Assembly (NCBI GenBank): GCA_947364365.1
Contig: CANASP010000008.1
Span: forward strand, 46,028 to 110,027
Source: an uncultured Alistipes sp.
Lineage (GTDB): Bacteria > Bacteroidota > Bacteroidia > Bacteroidales > Rikenellaceae
DNA length: 64,000 nucleotides
Direction of reading: 5' to 3'
Shown here piece by piece: positions 11,418-19,342 of this stretch (positions are counted from its first letter, which is position 1; each line of letters starts with the position of its first letter). A program made the position numbers and the translations under genes. The notes under the pieces were generated by a model. The model saw only the letters and a program-made list of their open reading frames with translations. It was not told where the DNA came from and ran no database searches.

Positions 11418-12670
11418 ATTCTATATTTTTTTAGGTAAATCGATACAACAATAAGCCGAAAAAGCAGAACACACGCTTCAGTTATGGACGTCGCAATACA
11501 TACACTTACCAGATTCAGCATATCAGACATCCACAATATTAGCAACGAAACTATCTGGACTATTGCTCCAAAAAGAATCGAAAGATTTGCATATCGAGCA
11601 ATCCCCAGAGGGGTCATCATGGGAAATCCAAGGATATAACTAGGAAGGACAAAAATCATTACAGGGACAAGACATCTCAAAGGTAGCATTGCGGCCTCGT
11701 AATCGCGACCGAATACGAAAATACAGATCTCCGGAGCATAAATATATAAGATCACTGCACCGATCACAATAATCGGCATGGCTATAAATAAAATGGTCCG
11801 AACCAGTTTAAAGTTTTTATTTCTAATCAAATAGGGGTATAGACTGTCCGATATAGGAGACGCTCCAGATCTGGCGAGTGTAACAACCTTATCTGCCGAG
11901 GTATAATAACCCAGAACATTTTCTCCGGAATACAACAGGCCTAATATCATCGTATTAGTAGCGCCGTATACTGTCGAAGCGATTCTCGATACAAAAAATG
12001 GGAAAGAACCTGCCATTCTGAACCATATATCCCGGAAATCGATTTTGACGGCAGTCAGATCAAATCGTTTTTTAGCATCCCAAAAAGAAATAATAACCGC
12101 CAATGCAGATCCGAATAAATAGAGAACCGGTACTAATATATAATCATCAGGGGCTTTAACAAAAACAAATATACCTATTGTAAATATCAATTTGACGAAT
12201 AAAGTTCTATACGTAATCGGTTTCATGTCCTCCATCCCTCGATAGAGATAATCGGGAATCAGAGAATTCATAAAAGTATAAGCCCAGCAAATCCAGAACA
12301 CCGAACGACCCAACGCAAACTGAGGAAATGAATTGCACAAAATATATAAGACTCCCGCACACAAGAGCCCCAAAATAATCTTCCCGATAGATACCGACTC
12401 ACAAATCCGTGCAATCTTCTCCTTATCACCTTTCGCACTTGCGATTTCAGCTGTTGCAGATAACATAAACCCGAAATCCATTACCAGTTGAAAGTATATC
12501 ATAGTTGCAAATGCAAATCCCAAAAGACCATAAATCTCCGGCCCTAATACTCTCGTCTGATAAGGGACAGTCATGAACGAAAAGAAATAATTGGAAAAGG
12601 TCAACACATATAACATAACTGTGTTGATCGCCAAATTTCGTTTTCCCTCACCTCTATTTTCCATCTCCAA
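11414..12670 (-). CDS. Wzx-type polysaccharide flippase (MOP superfamily)
   Basis: 418 aa integral membrane protein with about 12 hydrophobic segments, matching the oligosaccharide flippase family. It would turn undecaprenyl-linked repeat units from the cytoplasmic to the periplasmic face. The N-terminal region (NTVMLYVLTFSNYFFSFMTV) and the PYQTRVLGPEIYGLLGFA block are typical of the family. Base composition is strongly AT-rich. The start overlaps the end of the upstream glycerophosphotransferase gene by 17 bases, which suggests translational coupling. Confidence 0.92.
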   Translation of the reverse strand: MEMENRGEGKRNLAINTVMLYVLTFSNYFFSFMTVPYQTRVLGPEIYGLLGFAFATMIYFQLVMDFGFMLSATAEIASAKGDKEKIARICESVSIGKIILGLLCAGVLYILCNSFPQFALGRSVFWICWAYTFMNSLIPDYLYRGMEDMKPITYRTLFVKLIFTIGIFVFVKAPDDYILVPVLYLFGSALAVIISFWDAKKRFDLTAVKIDFRDIWFRMAGSFPFFVSRIASTVYGATNTMILGLLYSGENVLGYYTSADKVVTLARSGASPISDSLYPYLIRNKNFKLVRTILFIAMPIIVIGAVILYIYAPEICIFVFGRDYEAAMLPLRCLVPVMIFVLPSYILGFPMMTPLGIARYANLSILFGAIVQIVSLLILWMSDMLNLVSVCIATSITEACVLLFRLIVVSIYLKKYRI

Positions 12671-13808
12671 TCACAGAGATTATACGATCTACAACCTGTT
12701 CCGATGCATGCCCTCCGTTAACATAGCCGCAATAGCGGAAATAGAAATCAGTTACTTTGCTTTTGTATTCCTTCTCGTCAAAATGCTCAATACATTCCAA
12801 TAACTCATCGTCGCTCGTTGCCACAGAAAAAGGCAACTCCTCAAAATGGAGTGTAAAATCCCGTTGTTTAATATAATCCTGAATATCCTTGGCCAAAATA
12901 AACGACGGTTTGGCCATAACTCCGAAATCGAAAATCGTACTCGAATAATCCGTTATCAAACAATCACTAATCAATAACAGCTCTTGTACATCCGGATACA
13001 TTGTAACGTTCTGAACATTATCATCCAACGACAAACCATCGACCAAAGCCGCTATATTGGGATGCAAACGAATCATCCCTCTCCATTTCCCTCCGAATTT
13101 AGTCTCCATGGCCGATAAGATACGCCTCCAAGGAATATCGTAGATCGAAAGATCAAACGATTGCATATCGCGCCTGAAAGTGGGCGCATACAGCAACAGA
13201 TGCTCGCCCTTCGTAATACCCAGCGACTGCCGAATCTGATCAATCTGCCGAGAGTCCGAACGCCACAATATATCTTGACGAGGAGCACCACAAATCATTA
13301 TCTCTCCATTGTACCAAAATACCCTCTTATACAAATCAAACGTCCATCGTGATTCCGCTAAAAAAAGATTCGCCATTTTCGAATCATTTTTTGCGGCCCG
13401 CACATACTCTATTGGAAGATTATCTTGCGCATCTTTCTCAATCTGTTTGATTGCTATGCCACCGTGCCATGTCATTATATAATATTGGCCCGCACGTTTT
13501 CTGACATATTCCCTTTTTCGCTTATTGTCTATCCAGATTTTAGCCGTTACCAATTCGTAGATAGCTCGGAGGGAGCGATACTGGACATGACGAACGTTTT
13601 CAGGAAACGAGGCATCATCTCGTGAGCTCAACCAAACAATGTCTGCATCTACGTTGCGTCGGAGAAGCTCCAATACAATGTATTTTCCGTTATCTCCGAA
13701 GCCGGCACCTGAATAACTGCTTATGACGATTTTATTCTTTTTAATCGGAAAAAATCGAAAAAAGTAAAACAAACATTTATACGCCCAATGTTTAATAGAC
13801 ATAATCAT
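12654..13808 (-). CDS. CDP-glycerol:glycerophosphotransferase family protein (TagB/TagF type)
   Basis: 384 aa protein of the family that transfers polyol-phosphate from CDP-glycerol or CDP-ribitol in teichoic-acid synthesis. Visible family blocks: MTWHGGIAIKQ (about residues 132-142), LLLYAPTFRRD (about 203-213), RLHPN (about 247-251) and DCLITDYSSTIFDF (about 284-297), the last with the conserved DYSS motif. It is unusual in a Gram-negative but known from teichoic-acid-like capsules. Together with two cytidylyltransferases in the same operon it supports a phosphodiester-linked polyol in the polymer. It probably works on the cytoplasmic membrane surface. Confidence 0.92.
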   Translation of the reverse strand: MIMSIKHWAYKCLFYFFRFFPIKKNKIVISSYSGAGFGDNGKYIVLELLRRNVDADIVWLSSRDDASFPENVRHVQYRSLRAIYELVTAKIWIDNKRKREYVRKRAGQYYIMTWHGGIAIKQIEKDAQDNLPIEYVRAAKNDSKMANLFLAESRWTFDLYKRVFWYNGEIMICGAPRQDILWRSDSRQIDQIRQSLGITKGEHLLLYAPTFRRDMQSFDLSIYDIPWRRILSAMETKFGGKWRGMIRLHPNIAALVDGLSLDDNVQNVTMYPDVQELLLISDCLITDYSSTIFDFGVMAKPSFILAKDIQDYIKQRDFTLHFEELPFSVATSDDELLECIEHFDEKEYKSKVTDFYFRYCGYVNGGHASEQVVDRIISVIGDGK

Positions 13809-13814
13809 CTATAA

Positions 13815-15041
13815 TTAAATAAGATAAATATCTTTGATCAAGCAGACAACCGGACTTGTAGTCAGAATAGAATAGATCCAATCAGATATATTGAAATATT
13901 GCAATCGGTATAACCACAAACAAAGGCATATAGGGGCTAATCCCATAATATATGTCAACGAGACTTTTTCCCATACCGATTTCAACGGCTTTTGCATACT
14001 CATCAAAAGCAGAGCGGAACTGCACACAAATGCGACAGCCGTAAAACGCCAGTACTCCGGCCTTAACATCGGGAAACAAGAGATAGCCATCAGCGACAAT
14101 AAAAATACGAATTGCTGATAGTTTAAAAGATTCTCTCTTTTAGTTTTTTGTATTGTATTATATTGCAGCGCCAGAATGCAGAATGCTGCCATCAAACTTA
14201 TATACAGAAATTTATGTACGCCAAAATATGCGCTATTACTTACCTCTATTCCCCAATCGGTACCTCTATCAAAAAAATAGTTATACGATTTGATCATCAG
14301 AAAATTTACAAAGACATTCGATGTATAATAGGGAATTGTAAAATAGAGCAACTCGACAAAAGGGCCAATAAAAGCCGCCAATATCAATAACAGACATCTT
14401 GATTTTTGAGTAATCTTTACGACTGCTCGTAACAAAATCAAAATAATAGACGTAGGGTGAATTGTTATCGGCAATATATATAAAAGCAGGGTATACAATC
14501 CTCTTTTTCTCTGATATACATCTCGAAATACAGCTAATCCGACCAAGCTGAAAGCCAATATGTTTCTGACATTATTGGCAATAGCATACCAATCAATAAA
14601 GCAAACTAATAACAGCAAATAAATTCGTAAGAATCGATAGCTGATCTTTTCATTCTGAAATATAACAAAGGTTATATACAGCCCAATATAATAAACGAAG
14701 AACGTGCTGACAGCCGGAAGAAGATGATAGTCATGAGAATGAGCGGCAATCCATGCAACTGCATTGAATATGTATAATCCAGGCTGCCCTTCATATATAT
14801 GCATGACACCATCCCAGAAACTCAAAAAAACAAAATTATCTATATAATCGAAATACCGGCTTAGATCAGTCTCGTCCAAAGGGACATAACTATACGACAT
14901 GACTGCAAAGAACAAACTTATGACAAAGATATGTTCTTTCCAGCATTTTGCAGATCGAGCCAAACAACATAAAGATAATATGAACGCCAGAGGCGGAAAA
15001 ACGATAGCTAATAATATAATTATAATGCCATTTCTATTCAT
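13815..15041 (-). CDS. EpsG/Wzy-type polysaccharide polymerase
   Basis: 408 aa multi-pass membrane protein with about 10-12 hydrophobic segments, matching the EpsG/O-antigen polymerase-like family. The N-terminal block with YVPLDETDLSRYFDYI (about residues 51-66) is typical of EpsG relatives. It would join flipped repeat units on the periplasmic side. Very AT-rich. Its last genes downstream are the transferases and flippase, and its start overlaps the preceding glycosyltransferase by 8 bases. Polymerases have low sequence conservation; assignment rests on topology, that block and context. Confidence 0.85.
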   Translation of the reverse strand: MNRNGIIIILLAIVFPPLAFILSLCCLARSAKCWKEHIFVISLFFAVMSYSYVPLDETDLSRYFDYIDNFVFLSFWDGVMHIYEGQPGLYIFNAVAWIAAHSHDYHLLPAVSTFFVYYIGLYITFVIFQNEKISYRFLRIYLLLLVCFIDWYAIANNVRNILAFSLVGLAVFRDVYQRKRGLYTLLLYILPITIHPTSIILILLRAVVKITQKSRCLLLILAAFIGPFVELLYFTIPYYTSNVFVNFLMIKSYNYFFDRGTDWGIEVSNSAYFGVHKFLYISLMAAFCILALQYNTIQKTKRENLLNYQQFVFLLSLMAISCFPMLRPEYWRFTAVAFVCSSALLLMSMQKPLKSVWEKVSLTYIMGLAPICLCLWLYRLQYFNISDWIYSILTTSPVVCLIKDIYLI

Positions 15042-16008
15042 TTAATCTTAAATATTTCGCACAATAGATTCTCGAAATAAATTTATAGACAGGAAAGCTC
15101 ACACACAATGCGATGGCAGACAACTTCCGCGTCCATCTTAAAAATCTGCACCTCAGGATATTCAGTATATTTTCTCTCAAAAACGCAATGATGTCTTCCG
15201 CTTCTTTGGAAAACTCCTTTTCTGCTTTCGAGAGCAGCATTCTGTCCAATGTTATAAAATAGGCCCAACAAAGACGCCCGAATGCCATTTGTTGCAATTC
15301 GGGATAAGCCGTCTTAACCAGGTCGTAATTGATACGATACGCTTCGATAACGTCAAACTGAGTTTTCGTAAACCGTGAGGTAGTAATACTATCGGATCTA
15401 TGGATATAATAATATTTCTGCTCTGAAGAAATAACAACTCGGTCTGTATTCATCAATAATCGAACAATGACAAATGCATCTTCAGATGTTTTTCCTTCAG
15501 GATATCTTATGTTGTTAAATATTTCCGCCTTATACAACTTATTGCATGCACTCGCTCCGGATATCTTTCCTTCAAAGACTGCACATAGAGCATCCGTAGG
15601 ATTCAATATTGCATAATACGGCTCATTTTTTTTAATAGGTCTGCCACAGTAACAATCATAATAACCGCAGATCGCCAGATCCGCATTTTCCTTTTCGATG
15701 ATTCCAGACAGATATTCATACATATCATGGTCGATGTAATCATCGCTATCCACGAAACCCAGATATTTTCCTGCTGCAACGTCAATCCCCGCATTTCTTG
15801 CAGAACTTAACCCGCCGTTTTCTTTGTGGATAACACGGATTCGCTTGTCTTTCGCAGCATATTCCTCACACAATCGACCGCTATTGTCCGTCGAGCCGTC
15901 ATCTACCAGTATAAGTTCAAAATCAGAAAAAGTTTGAGATAGGATCGAATCAACGCATCTACCCAAATATTTCTCTACATTATATACCGGAACAATAATG
16001 GAGATCAT
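15034..16008 (-). CDS. Family 2 glycosyltransferase
   Basis: 324 aa GT-A enzyme. The donor-binding start MISIIVPVYNVEKYLGRCVD (residues 1-20), DDGSTDNSG (about 36-44) and DSDDYID (about 87-93, with the DxD metal motif) are all present. There is no N-terminal membrane segment; a hydrophobic stretch occurs near the C-terminus. It would add one residue of the capsule repeat. It is six bases downstream of the LicD gene and overlaps the polymerase gene by 8 bases. Confidence 0.92.
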   Translation of the reverse strand: MISIIVPVYNVEKYLGRCVDSILSQTFSDFELILVDDGSTDNSGRLCEEYAAKDKRIRVIHKENGGLSSARNAGIDVAAGKYLGFVDSDDYIDHDMYEYLSGIIEKENADLAICGYYDCYCGRPIKKNEPYYAILNPTDALCAVFEGKISGASACNKLYKAEIFNNIRYPEGKTSEDAFVIVRLLMNTDRVVISSEQKYYYIHRSDSITTSRFTKTQFDVIEAYRINYDLVKTAYPELQQMAFGRLCWAYFITLDRMLLSKAEKEFSKEAEDIIAFLRENILNILRCRFLRWTRKLSAIALCVSFPVYKFISRIYCAKYLRLNE

Positions 16009-16013
16009 TTCGT

Positions 16014-16880
16014 TTACTTTTTTACAAGATATTTTACACCTTTGTATTTACAAGCAGGTTGTTTCAGATCCATAAAAACAACATCATGCGACGGAACCTG
16101 TTTGTCTTCGGAGGGTAATTGCATATAATCGCCAAATGCTATTTTCAGATATTGATCATAACCGACAGGAACGGGCATCATCGTATTCTCAAACGGCAAC
16201 GACAAACTGTATGCGAATGCCTCCTTCGGATATTTGTTTTTCATATATCCTGGTCCCGAGCACAATTCGGTAATCCCGTCGCAGTCCTGGATTTTATGCT
16301 TGGACATCTGCTTTTCTGCATAAACAGATATTTTATACCTTATCGAAGGGCTTGGAATAACAAATAATAATCCTTTACCTATGGCACGAATAAATTTGCC
16401 ATGTTTTTTGGGAACAATCTGAGCACGATACAACGAATATATTAAGGCCCAAAAACATTGCAAGACACGAGCAATCCGCGAATTCGGATATCCATCCAAT
16501 GGCAATACGTCAAGTACTATACCTTGAGTAATATCCATATCGGCTTGATACGGTTTGATATAAGTGGTCTGGCTATCTCTAATAACAAAAAACAGATTGC
16601 CGTCGATATGCTTTTCATCGGATTTTTCCAGCTTATATCTTCCTGTTTGCATTTCTTCCCGCCAAAGACAAATAGCCCTTTCATAATCTGCCCTCGGCAT
16701 AAAAAAATCCAGATCATCATCCCATGGAATCCACCCTTTATGTCGTATTGCACCTATACATCCACCGCCACACAAATAGCAGAGAAGATTGTGTCTCTTA
16801 CAGAACGAAACAAATTCTTCTGCCATTTTAAGATTCAGATCATGCAATAAAGCCAATTCATCTGTGGTAATCCGCCCCAT
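16014..16880 (-). CDS. LicD family phosphotransferase
   Basis: 288 aa LicD/FKRP-type nucleotidyl-phospho transferase, a family that moves phosphorylcholine or polyol phosphates from CDP-activated donors onto glycans. The family core is seen as CGGGCIGAIRHKGWIPWDDD (about residues 37-56): a glycine-rich turn followed by HKGWIPWDDDLD, whose Asp residues bind metal. No licC-type choline cytidylyltransferase or choline uptake gene is seen here, so the donor is more likely a CDP-polyol made by the neighbouring enzymes; this is inference. Confidence 0.92.
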   Translation of the reverse strand: MGRITTDELALLHDLNLKMAEEFVSFCKRHNLLCYLCGGGCIGAIRHKGWIPWDDDLDFFMPRADYERAICLWREEMQTGRYKLEKSDEKHIDGNLFFVIRDSQTTYIKPYQADMDITQGIVLDVLPLDGYPNSRIARVLQCFWALIYSLYRAQIVPKKHGKFIRAIGKGLLFVIPSPSIRYKISVYAEKQMSKHKIQDCDGITELCSGPGYMKNKYPKEAFAYSLSLPFENTMMPVPVGYDQYLKIAFGDYMQLPSEDKQVPSHDVVFMDLKQPACKYKGVKYLVKK

Positions 16881-16903
16881 ATCTCAATCACATTCAGATA
16901 TAT

Positions 16904-17626
16904 CTATAGCCGTCCCGATTTTATTTTATAATCATAACTTTCCAGTCCGAAATCGTGCGGAGAATCTTGATAACGAGCAATAACGTTTCGAAAAACGTCA
17001 TCATACTGCGGAATGTACAACAACTCCTTATCCATCATGCGCTTAACAATTTCATTAGAGAGTTCTCTCGTCTGAGATAAATCCGTTTCGCCTCCGGAAA
17101 AGCTCGTACCTGTGATTGATCCGGGCGAAACCTCCAATATACGATTCTTAGCACCGCCCTTTTCCAGTTCGACATTCACACTTTCTATAAAACGATGCAA
17201 AGCAGCTTTGGAAGCGCTGTATATCGAGAAAAACGGCGACGATATCATTCCCGCAATACTGACCATTACAGCACAATGGAAATCACATGTCGAGGATTGC
17301 AATTTCGAGTAAAAATGTTTCAAGATGCGAATCACTCCAACCGTATTCACTAAAAACAAAGGCTCAATTTCAGTTTCATCAATATCCTGGAACAACCCCA
17401 ATTTACCATATCCAGCAGTTATCACCAAAGTCGAGATCGATTCATCCAACCTATCGAATATCGAGTAATCCTTATTTAAAAGGTCAAAGGGAATATATTG
17501 AACACTCTTCGGGACACATACAGGCTTGCATTTATCAATTATATAAATTTTATCATATCCCTTTAAGACATGCGTGATAGACAATCCAATCCCATTGCCA
17601 CCACCGACTATTAACGCAGATTTCAT
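16904..17626 (-). CDS. Short-chain dehydrogenase/reductase
   Basis: 240 aa classical SDR. The cofactor motif GGGNGIGLS (residues 8-16) and the catalytic YSASKAA (about 137-143) with upstream Ser are present. In CDP-ribitol synthesis the Bcs1 C-terminal domain is an SDR that reduces ribulose-5-phosphate; this gene, three bases after the cytidylyltransferase-oxidoreductase fusion gene, could play a similar ketoreductase role. The alternative is modification of another sugar precursor. The substrate cannot be settled from the sequence. Confidence 0.88.
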   Translation of the reverse strand: MKSALIVGGGNGIGLSITHVLKGYDKIYIIDKCKPVCVPKSVQYIPFDLLNKDYSIFDRLDESISTLVITAGYGKLGLFQDIDETEIEPLFLVNTVGVIRILKHFYSKLQSSTCDFHCAVMVSIAGMISSPFFSIYSASKAALHRFIESVNVELEKGGAKNRILEVSPGSITGTSFSGGETDLSQTRELSNEIVKRMMDKELLYIPQYDDVFRNVIARYQDSPHDFGLESYDYKIKSGRL

Positions 17627-17629
17627 ATA

Positions 17630-18994
17630 TCAAATCAGAATGACCGACTCCTTATTCATATACTTTTCTATAATATCTGCAATAACGCAGCTCTCGCTCC
17701 GACGTAACCGGTGCGAACTCAAACGACCTCCGATAATCATAGAAATGAATTCCTGAAGTTCATAGCGCAATCCTTCCCCTTCATAGGTATAAAAATATTT
17801 CTTGTTATGATTCTGATCTTCGTAACGTACTTCAAAGAAGTCGGTTTTCCACCACGGAGCCGGAACATACACATATCCTTTTGTACCTGATACGACGAGA
17901 TTTCCCTCCGTCTTGACTCCCAATCCAAGAGTTATGGTCGATACGGCATGCGGATAATTGATGATCCCCTTCGTAAATATGTCAACACCGTTTTCCATCT
18001 TGGAATAGAACTGAATATCCTTATATTCTTTTCCTAATAACTTGATAATCGATAATAAAGGAAACGGAGACAGTTCAGTCATACAACCACCTGCCTGCAA
18101 AACATCCAACTCGCGCAATTGTTGTCCGACCACCAATTTCGATAATGAGGCCCGCACATCTATGACATCGCCGATCACACCGCTTTTTACCAAAGTAACC
18201 AGATGGGTAAACGCCGGACAATAGGCGGTTTTACTGGCTTCGAGCAAAACCAGACCTTTCGATTCCGCCAAGGCATACAACTCCCTGGCCTCGACGCCGC
18301 TCAACACCATCGGAATTTCACATAAAACATGTTTTCCGGCCAATAGGCTCTTTTTGACATATTCATAATGCGTCAGATGAGGGGACGCCACATATACGAC
18401 ATCCACATTCTGCAAAAAATCCGCAAGTGACGAATAACTCGCACCGATAGCATTTTCTTTGGCAAAAGTATGCGCCCGCTCAATATCCGGATCCAATATC
18501 GCCGTTATTTCCACACCGCTTACAAATCGACTTTCCGGAACAAAACGTCGCGCAATCCGCCCGGTCCCGATCATCCCCAGACGATAATTGAATTGTGACT
18601 CGGAACGAAGCATCGTCGAAGATATTCCTTCCGTTCGTGGTAAATACACCACCTTGCAGAATTCATTAAGATAATCGAATTTTCCTTCCCAATCCGATCC
18701 TATAGCCAATATGTCAACGTCATAACGTTGTATGTCATCTATTTTCTGCCCGACATAATCTTCTATGATAATCTCGTCAGCATAGCCGGTTCTACGAACA
18801 GCCTCAACTCGTTCCAGGACATTATTGCGCACATTTAGTTTTCCTCGTTCACGATCAAAACTGTCACTCGTAACACCTACAATCAAATAATCACCCAATT
18901 CTTTTGCTCGGCGCAGTAAGTTAATATGCCCCTGATGCAACAAATCATAAGTGCCATAGGTTATAACCTTAACCCGCTTATTCGGATTATGCAT
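17630..18994 (-). CDS. Fusion: CDP-glycerol-type cytidylyltransferase + Gfo/Idh/MocA oxidoreductase
   Basis: 454 aa two-domain protein. Residues 1-135 are a TagD/GCT-type cytidylyltransferase: TYGTYDLLHQGHINLL contains the HxGH nucleotide-binding motif and EGISSTMLR the ISSTxxR motif. From about residue 143 a Rossmann-fold Gfo/Idh/MocA oxidoreductase begins (GMIGTGRIARR), with the EIP block (corresponding to EKP) near residue 230 holding the catalytic-type acid. TagD alone is about 130 aa, so this is a true fusion, not read-through: no stop or restart lies between domains. It probably makes or modifies a CDP-polyol for the TagF-like or LicD transferase in the operon; which reaction the oxidoreductase performs is unknown. 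Confidence 0.92.
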   Translation of the reverse strand: MHNPNKRVKVITYGTYDLLHQGHINLLRRAKELGDYLIVGVTSDSFDRERGKLNVRNNVLERVEAVRRTGYADEIIIEDYVGQKIDDIQRYDVDILAIGSDWEGKFDYLNEFCKVVYLPRTEGISSTMLRSESQFNYRLGMIGTGRIARRFVPESRFVSGVEITAILDPDIERAHTFAKENAIGASYSSLADFLQNVDVVYVASPHLTHYEYVKKSLLAGKHVLCEIPMVLSGVEARELYALAESKGLVLLEASKTAYCPAFTHLVTLVKSGVIGDVIDVRASLSKLVVGQQLRELDVLQAGGCMTELSPFPLLSIIKLLGKEYKDIQFYSKMENGVDIFTKGIINYPHAVSTITLGLGVKTEGNLVVSGTKGYVYVPAPWWKTDFFEVRYEDQNHNKKYFYTYEGEGLRYELQEFISMIIGGRLSSHRLRRSESCVIADIIEKYMNKESVILI

Positions 18995-18995
18995 A

Positions 18996-19178
18996 TTATC
19001 GTTTTATTTTCTGCTTTCTCTTATATCGTATCAACTTCCGATCGTAGTAGACATGGTCGCCATCCTCGTTGTAGTATTTGCGGTTATTCTCCTCGATGGC
19101 GGCCCAGTCGACACGCTTGAGGAACAGACGCACGAGAAGGAGCAGAAAGGCAATGCTGACAATGATCTTCAATACCAT
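18996..19178 (-). CDS. Small single-pass membrane protein in capsule operon
   Basis: 60 aa. Residues 2-20 are a hydrophobic helix and the remaining part is strongly charged with many Lys, Arg and Tyr. No family recognised. It fits the operon: minus strand, ending one base before the fusion gene start. Size and composition could fit a small accessory or assembly factor, but a chance open frame is not excluded. Confidence 0.5.
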   Translation of the reverse strand: MVLKIIVSIAFLLLLVRLFLKRVDWAAIEENNRKYYNEDGDHVYYDRKLIRYKRKQKIKR

Positions 19179-19342
19179 AGCTCAATTATCATTTGCAATC
19201 GGCGCAGACCGCATGCGAAAAGAAGGGTAGGGTGTCTAGCGCCCTTGCGCGCCGAAAGGCTCGAAACGGGACCGCTTCAGCAAGGATGCACACGCATGCC
19301 TAAACAAAGTCATCGAAATTGTTGCGACGAGAACCGGCGAAA

